Part shown: in pieces, positions 60,628 to 64,000 of the stretch
How the letters are laid out: each line of letters begins with the position of its first letter
Position numbering within the stretch: position 1 is the stretch's first letter
NCBI RefSeq assembly: GCF_039522665.1
Contig: NZ_BAAADV010000001.1
Span: 1,011,226 to 1,075,225 of the forward strand
Reading direction: 5' to 3'
DNA length: 64,000 nt
From: Natronoarchaeum mannanilyticum
Lineage (GTDB): Archaea; Halobacteriota; Halobacteria; Halobacteriales; Natronoarchaeaceae
Notes under the pieces: model-generated
What the model was told of the DNA's origin: nothing
What the model saw: the letters and a program-made list of their open reading frames with translations, nothing else
Databases searched by the model: none
Program-made: the position numbers and the translations under genes

Positions 60628-62565
60628 ATGGTCCAGGTGATCTGGCTCGTGCTCGGCGTGCTGGCGATGTTCAGCGCGGGGTATCTGGGGTACTCCCGGT
60701 ACCTGGCGAACTTCGTCGATCTCGACGAGGAGCGGACGACGCCGGCCCACGAGTACGAGGACGGACAGGAGTACGTGCCGTCGAAGAAGCCGGTCCTGTT
60801 GGGGCACCACTATTCGAGCATCGCGGGCGGCGCGCCGATCGTCGGCCCGATCACGGCGGCGCTGGTCTGGGGGTGGGTGCCGGCCGTGCTGTGGGTCGCG
60901 ATCGGCAACCCGCTGATGGGCGCCGTCCACGACTTCATGTCGCTGTCGGGGTCGATCCGCCACGAGGGCAAGTCGATCGGGTCGATCATCGGCTCGTACC
61001 TCGGCGAGCGCGGGAAGAATCGGCTGCTGTGGTTCGCGTTCCTGACGATCATCCTCGTGGTCGCGGTGTTCGCCTTGGTCGTCGGCATCGTGCTCGACGC
61101 CTATCCGCAAGCGGCGACCGCGAGCATCATCTACATCGGGCTGGCGCTCGCCTTCGGCGTCTACCTGTACCAGCTCGACCTGCCCTTTATTCCGGGGACG
61201 GTCGCGTTCGTCGCCGCGGTGTTCGCCGGCGTCTGGGTCGGCGTGCAGTACCCGCTGGCGCTGTTCCCGGCGGTGGGCGACGCGAGCTACCCCGCCGGCA
61301 CGATCGTGCTGTTCGCGAGCAGCGGCGCGTGGCTGCCCGGCGCCGAGCTGTTCAACCCGAACATCGCGGCGTGGATCGTCGTCGTGCTGCTGTACGCGTT
61401 CGTCGCCGCCGTGTTGCCGGTGTGGACGCTGCTCCAGCCCCGCGACTACCTCTCGTCGTTCCTGCTGTACGCCGGGGTCGGCGGCGCGCTGCTGGCGATC
61501 ATCGTCGGCACGGTCTTTGGCACCGCGGCCGAGCCGCTGACGATCAACACGCAGGCGTACTACGGGTTCTGGGGGAGCGACGTCGCCAGTTTCGCGCTGA
61601 TGCCGCTGTTCCCGCTGCTGTTTATCACGATCGCCTGCGGGACGATCAGCGGGTTCCACTCGCTGGTCTCCTCGGGAACGACGGCGAAGCAGCTCGACAA
61701 GGAGACCGACGCGCGCCTGATCGGCTACGGCGGGATGCTCGGCGAGGGGCTGCTCGCGACGGTCGCGCTCTGTACGGTGGTGCTGGTCGCCGACGTGGCC
61801 GCGTCGGGCGGCATCGGCCTCGCGCTGCCGAACTTCGCGACCGGCGGGGGCGTCATCTTCACGAGCTTCGGCATCCCGGCGTCGTACGGCGCGCCCTTCA
61901 TGGCGCTGGTGCTGGTGAGCTTCCTGCTGACCAGCACCGACACCGCGGCGCGGCTGGGCCGGTATATGCTCGAAGAGATCGTCGAGACGCCCGAGACGAC
62001 GACCCAGTCGGTCGCCGCGAACCGCTACTTCAGCACCGGCGTCCAGGTCGTGCTCGCGTACGTGCTGGTCACCAGCGGTCGATGGGAGGACCTCTGGCCG
62101 CTGTTCGGCGGCGCCAACCAGCTGCTGGCCGCGCTCGCGCTGCTGACCGCGACGGTCTGGCTCGCCAACTGGGACGAGACCAAGCAGCTGGTCAGCACCG
62201 GCGTCCCGATGGTGGTGATGGCGTCGATCACGGTGCTGGGCTTGCTCTGGCTGGCGCTGTACCAGAACATCGCGGTGAAGCTGCTCGATAGCTCCTGGAT
62301 GGCCGACGCGACCGTGCTCGATCTGGTCGGGACGTCCCTGCAGATCGTCATCGCGTTCGTGCTCGTGGGATTGGCGCTGTCGCTGGTCAGGATGGGGTAC
62401 AGCAACATCCAGCGCGTCCGGACGGGCGGGGAAGTGGCAGCGGCCGACGGCGGCGAGCCAGGCGAAGGTGAGAGATCCTTCGGATCTCGAACGTCGATAG
62501 ACGAGCAACGCGAGTCTATCGGAAGTTCGGACGAGCGAAGCGAGTCCGAAGGAAGCGACGACTGA
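60628..62565 (+). CDS. cstA: CstA-family carbon starvation/pyruvate-peptide transporter
   Basis: Large membrane carrier of the CstA family, linked to peptide or pyruvate uptake. The 645-residue protein has 16-17 membrane spans. Landmarks: KPVLLGHHYSSIAGGAPIVG, IGNPLMGAVHDFMSLSGSIR, LLQPRDYLSSFLLYAGVGGA, CGTISGFHSLVSSGTTAKQL and LTSTDTAARLGRYML; the CN-hydrolase is absent. The last ~35 residues (AADGGEPGEGERSFGSRTSI...) are polar and are coded by three adjacent hairpin-like inverted repeats. An operator-like inverted repeat and TATA lie upstream. It follows the Get3-like gene by 158 bases. Confidence 0.93.
   Translation: MVQVIWLVLGVLAMFSAGYLGYSRYLANFVDLDEERTTPAHEYEDGQEYVPSKKPVLLGHHYSSIAGGAPIVGPITAALVWGWVPAVLWVAIGNPLMGAVHDFMSLSGSIRHEGKSIGSIIGSYLGERGKNRLLWFAFLTIILVVAVFALVVGIVLDAYPQAATASIIYIGLALAFGVYLYQLDLPFIPGTVAFVAAVFAGVWVGVQYPLALFPAVGDASYPAGTIVLFASSGAWLPGAELFNPNIAAWIVVVLLYAFVAAVLPVWTLLQPRDYLSSFLLYAGVGGALLAIIVGTVFGTAAEPLTINTQAYYGFWGSDVASFALMPLFPLLFITIACGTISGFHSLVSSGTTAKQLDKETDARLIGYGGMLGEGLLATVALCTVVLVADVAASGGIGLALPNFATGGGVIFTSFGIPASYGAPFMALVLVSFLLTSTDTAARLGRYMLEEIVETPETTTQSVAANRYFSTGVQVVLAYVLVTSGRWEDLWPLFGGANQLLAALALLTATVWLANWDETKQLVSTGVPMVVMASITVLGLLWLALYQNIAVKLLDSSWMADATVLDLVGTSLQIVIAFVLVGLALSLVRMGYSNIQRVRTGGEVAAADGGEPGEGERSFGSRTSIDEQRESIGSSDERSESEGSDD
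62472..62550 (+). repeat. Three tandem hairpin-type inverted repeats in the 3' end of cstA
   Basis: 62472-62488: GAGATCC-TTC-GGATCTC. 62496-62520: GATAGAC, 11-base loop, GTCTATC. 62526-62550: TTCGGAC, 11-base loop, GTCCGAA. All are perfect in the arms and lie within the coding end; the loops carry GAGC...CGAG motifs common in haloarchaeal inverted repeats. They may form mRNA stems or act in termination. Confidence 0.7.
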
Positions 62566-62611
62566 CCGTCGGCGTCCCCACGCCGGACGCCGTTTTTTCG
62601 CCGGCGACCAA

Positions 62612-63214
62612 CTACAGCTGTAGCCGTCGCTTGAGCAGATCGAGCAGCCCCGGCTCGGCGCGCTCGATCGACTCCCACGTCGCGAACGCCGACCGAACGT
62701 CCGCGTTCTCGCTGGCGACGAGTTCCTCGTCCGAAGGCGCCGTGACGACGAGGTTGATCTCGTAGTGGCCGTGGTAACCGAACTTGATGAGCGTCCGGTC
62801 GCGAAAGTCCTCGACGAACGATCGAACGTCGTCGGTGAGCACCGGCGGAACGAGGACGACGGTGAACTCGGTTCCGTAGTGTTCCTCGTCGGGCTCGATC
62901 CAGTCGTCGGCCAGATCGTGACAGAAGTCGACGAGATGCTCCAGTTCGGCGACGTACAGCGCGTCGACCCGGCGGACGAACAGGTGCTCGTGGACCTCGT
63001 GCTGGGCGAACGAGATCGAGGGATGCAGGAAGTGCTTCCGGCTCTCCATGTCCATCCGGCCGTACAGCTCGAACGGCTCGTCCCGGATCGTCACGTCGCG
63101 CGCCAGATCGTAGTTGTGCGCGAGCCGGTCGGCGGCGTCGTCGAGGTACTCGTCGTCCCACTCGGGCGGCGAGTCGGTCGTCGGCGGCGGGCGTTCGACG
63201 GCGGAGGGCGCCAT
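62612..63214 (-). CDS. Haloarchaeal hypothetical protein convergent with cstA
   Basis: A 200-residue, soluble, acidic protein without a family I can name. The middle has a conserved-looking block FELYGRMDMESRKHFLHPSI, SFAQHEVHEHLFVRRVDALY and FVEDFRDRTLIKFGYHGHYE, with several His residues (HEVHEH, GYHGHY) that could bind metal. Secondary structure appears mixed alpha/beta. The ATG at 63214 fits a TATA box 27 bases upstream; a longer frame exists but reads through that promoter. Position beside cstA (convergent) may be coincidental. Confidence 0.78.
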   Translation of the reverse strand: MAPSAVERPPPTTDSPPEWDDEYLDDAADRLAHNYDLARDVTIRDEPFELYGRMDMESRKHFLHPSISFAQHEVHEHLFVRRVDALYVAELEHLVDFCHDLADDWIEPDEEHYGTEFTVVLVPPVLTDDVRSFVEDFRDRTLIKFGYHGHYEINLVVTAPSDEELVASENADVRSAFATWESIERAEPGLLDLLKRRLQL

Positions 63215-63236
63215 GTGTAAACTGTGATCGAACCAC

Positions 63237-63245
63237 CATATATAG
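63237..63245 (-). promoter_or_regulatory. TATA element of the hypothetical gene next to cstA
   Basis: On the minus strand CTATATATGG is placed about 25-30 bases before the ATG at 63214, giving a leaderless mRNA. Confidence 0.55.
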
Positions 63246-63404
63246 CTGACAGCGGCGTCTCCCGGCGCGAAACGCGACGCCCCCGCGTATCGGGATGACC
63301 GGCGTCGAGACGCCGAAACTCGGCCGAGAAAACGGGGCGAGTTCTGGTCGGCGCTCGGCGGCGCTGAAAACTTTACCAGATTGCGGTCCATAGTCACACA
63401 CAGC

Positions 63405-63617
63405 ATGGGGGAGAAACGGACGGAAGCCTGCGGCCGCTGTGGCATCAGCTCGGCCGTCGACGCGAGCGACGGGGACGGCGAGCGCGACCCGTTCGGTGAC
63501 GAGCGCATCGAGGTCGACGAGCGCGATGCCCGCGCGGCGATGCGACTCCAGGTCGCCGCCGGCCGGCTCAAACGACGCCTCGACGAGCTCGCGACCCGGC
63601 TGACGTACGGGCGGTGA
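63405..63617 (+). CDS. 70-residue protein with a CxxC motif
   Basis: A small protein with one Cys pair near the start (TEACGRCGISSAVDAS), an acidic middle (GERDPFGDERIEVDERD) and a helical C-terminal part (ARAAMRLQVAAGRLKRRLDE). A single CxxC cannot make a full zinc site, so a dimer or a redox function is possible. ATG gives MGEKRTEACGRCGIS; the element AACTTTACC about 30 bases upstream is a TATA box with leaderless spacing. It is divergent from the hypothetical gene beside cstA. Family unknown. Confidence 0.7.
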   Translation: MGEKRTEACGRCGISSAVDASDGDGERDPFGDERIEVDERDARAAMRLQVAAGRLKRRLDELATRLTYGR

Positions 63618-63751
63618 CGGCGCGGTGATGGCGAGTCGACAGTGGCGTTCGACCGCCGGAACCAAACCACGTCGGCACGGCGAGCGGGCGGTCCCTACGC
63701 ACCGGGGGCAAAGCGTTTAACCGCCCGTGTCCTTAGCGGCTACTCAACGGC

Positions 63752-64000
63752 ATGGAAGAGAGCATCTCCGGGTTCAAGATCCGCGGGGCGTGGGGCGATG
63801 TCGTCGAACACGGCGAGCGGATCACCCGGGCGCTGCGCGACGTCGACGCCAACGAGTCCGCGGGCGAGCCGAGCTACCCGGACGCGTTCGCCGAGTGGGA
63901 CGAGTGGCGACCCAAATCCCACGAGCGCATCGAAGAGGACGTCAGCGAGAAAACGGCCGACCAGGCCAGCGTCAAGGAGGGAAAAGGCGAACAGGCCGGC
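63752..64000 (+). CDS. DUF5828-like haloarchaeal protein, 3' partial
   Basis: The first 83 codons of a gene that runs off the window. The opening MEESISGFKIRGAWGDVVEH, then GERITRALRDVDANES, FAEWDEWRPKSHERIEEDVS and KTADQASVKEGKGEQ, are the start I associate with the DUF5828 family, which is confined to haloarchaea; its function is unknown. A TATA-like GTTTAACC lies about 35 bases before the ATG. The rest cannot be judged. Confidence 0.8.
   Translation, partial: MEESISGFKIRGAWGDVVEHGERITRALRDVDANESAGEPSYPDAFAEWDEWRPKSHERIEEDVSEKTADQASVKEGKGEQAG

Noticed and set aside
1-64000. CRISPR array, IS element or complete transposase
   Set aside because: No regularly spaced direct repeats of CRISPR type and no transposase-like protein were seen.

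Overview
This window comes from the chromosome of a halophilic archaeon (class Halobacteria). The evidence is the very high GC content, strongly acidic proteins, A-type ATP synthase A and B subunits, SRP54, an archaeal-type AlaRS, many small haloarchaea-only proteins, Tat-dependent lipoproteins, TATA elements 25-30 nt upstream of start codons (leaderless genes), and a tRNA with a bulge-helix-bulge intron. No species can be named from the sequence alone.

Layout. 0-3 kb: end of the ATP synthase operon (atpA partial, atpB). 3-12 kb: a PAS histidine kinase, then a stress/transport block with two amino-acid permeases fused to tandem UspA domains, two stand-alone UspA proteins and an Lrp/AsnC-RCK_C regulator between them. 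11.7-15 kb: srp54 and a Tat lipoprotein. 14.8-21.6 kb: a surface-protein cluster of DUF5305 protein, SipW-type signal peptidase, CARDB-repeat protein, DUF1102 protein, membrane winged-helix protein and a secreted repeat protein; the last part is visibly lower in GC. 21.8-25 kb: nucleoside-gate membrane protein, UPF0200/UPF0201 pair, small membrane proteins.

25-26.7 kb is an AT-rich island built around a tRNA-Arg(UCU) gene with a 29-nt intron. A PD-(D/E)XK homing-endonuclease-like gene ends inside the first base of the tRNA, and an AT-rich gene of unknown function lies downstream. 26.8-36 kb returns to host composition: HTTM membrane protein, M29 aminopeptidase, threonine aldolase, phosphoesterase, alaS and several tiny zinc-finger or membrane proteins. 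37-52 kb: an NCS2 purine/uracil-type permease, Hel308-like helicase, CspA, Tsr3, a DsbA-like lipoprotein, GlmM-like mutase, hisI, prepilin peptidase, 2Fe-2S ferredoxin, PiT phosphate transporter, hisA and hisB. 53-64 kb: YigZ, upp, OYE-family reductase, Get3/ArsA ATPase, CstA peptide transporter and small haloarchaeal proteins.

Two copies of a non-coding repeat of about 0.5-0.6 kb, with a conserved internal module order, lie 15 kb apart in opposite orientation (37.2-37.8 kb and 52.7-53.2 kb). Most genes form short operons. The most notable systems are the intron-bearing tRNA with its adjoining endonuclease gene, the signal peptidase/DUF1102 surface cluster, and the dispersed repeat pair.
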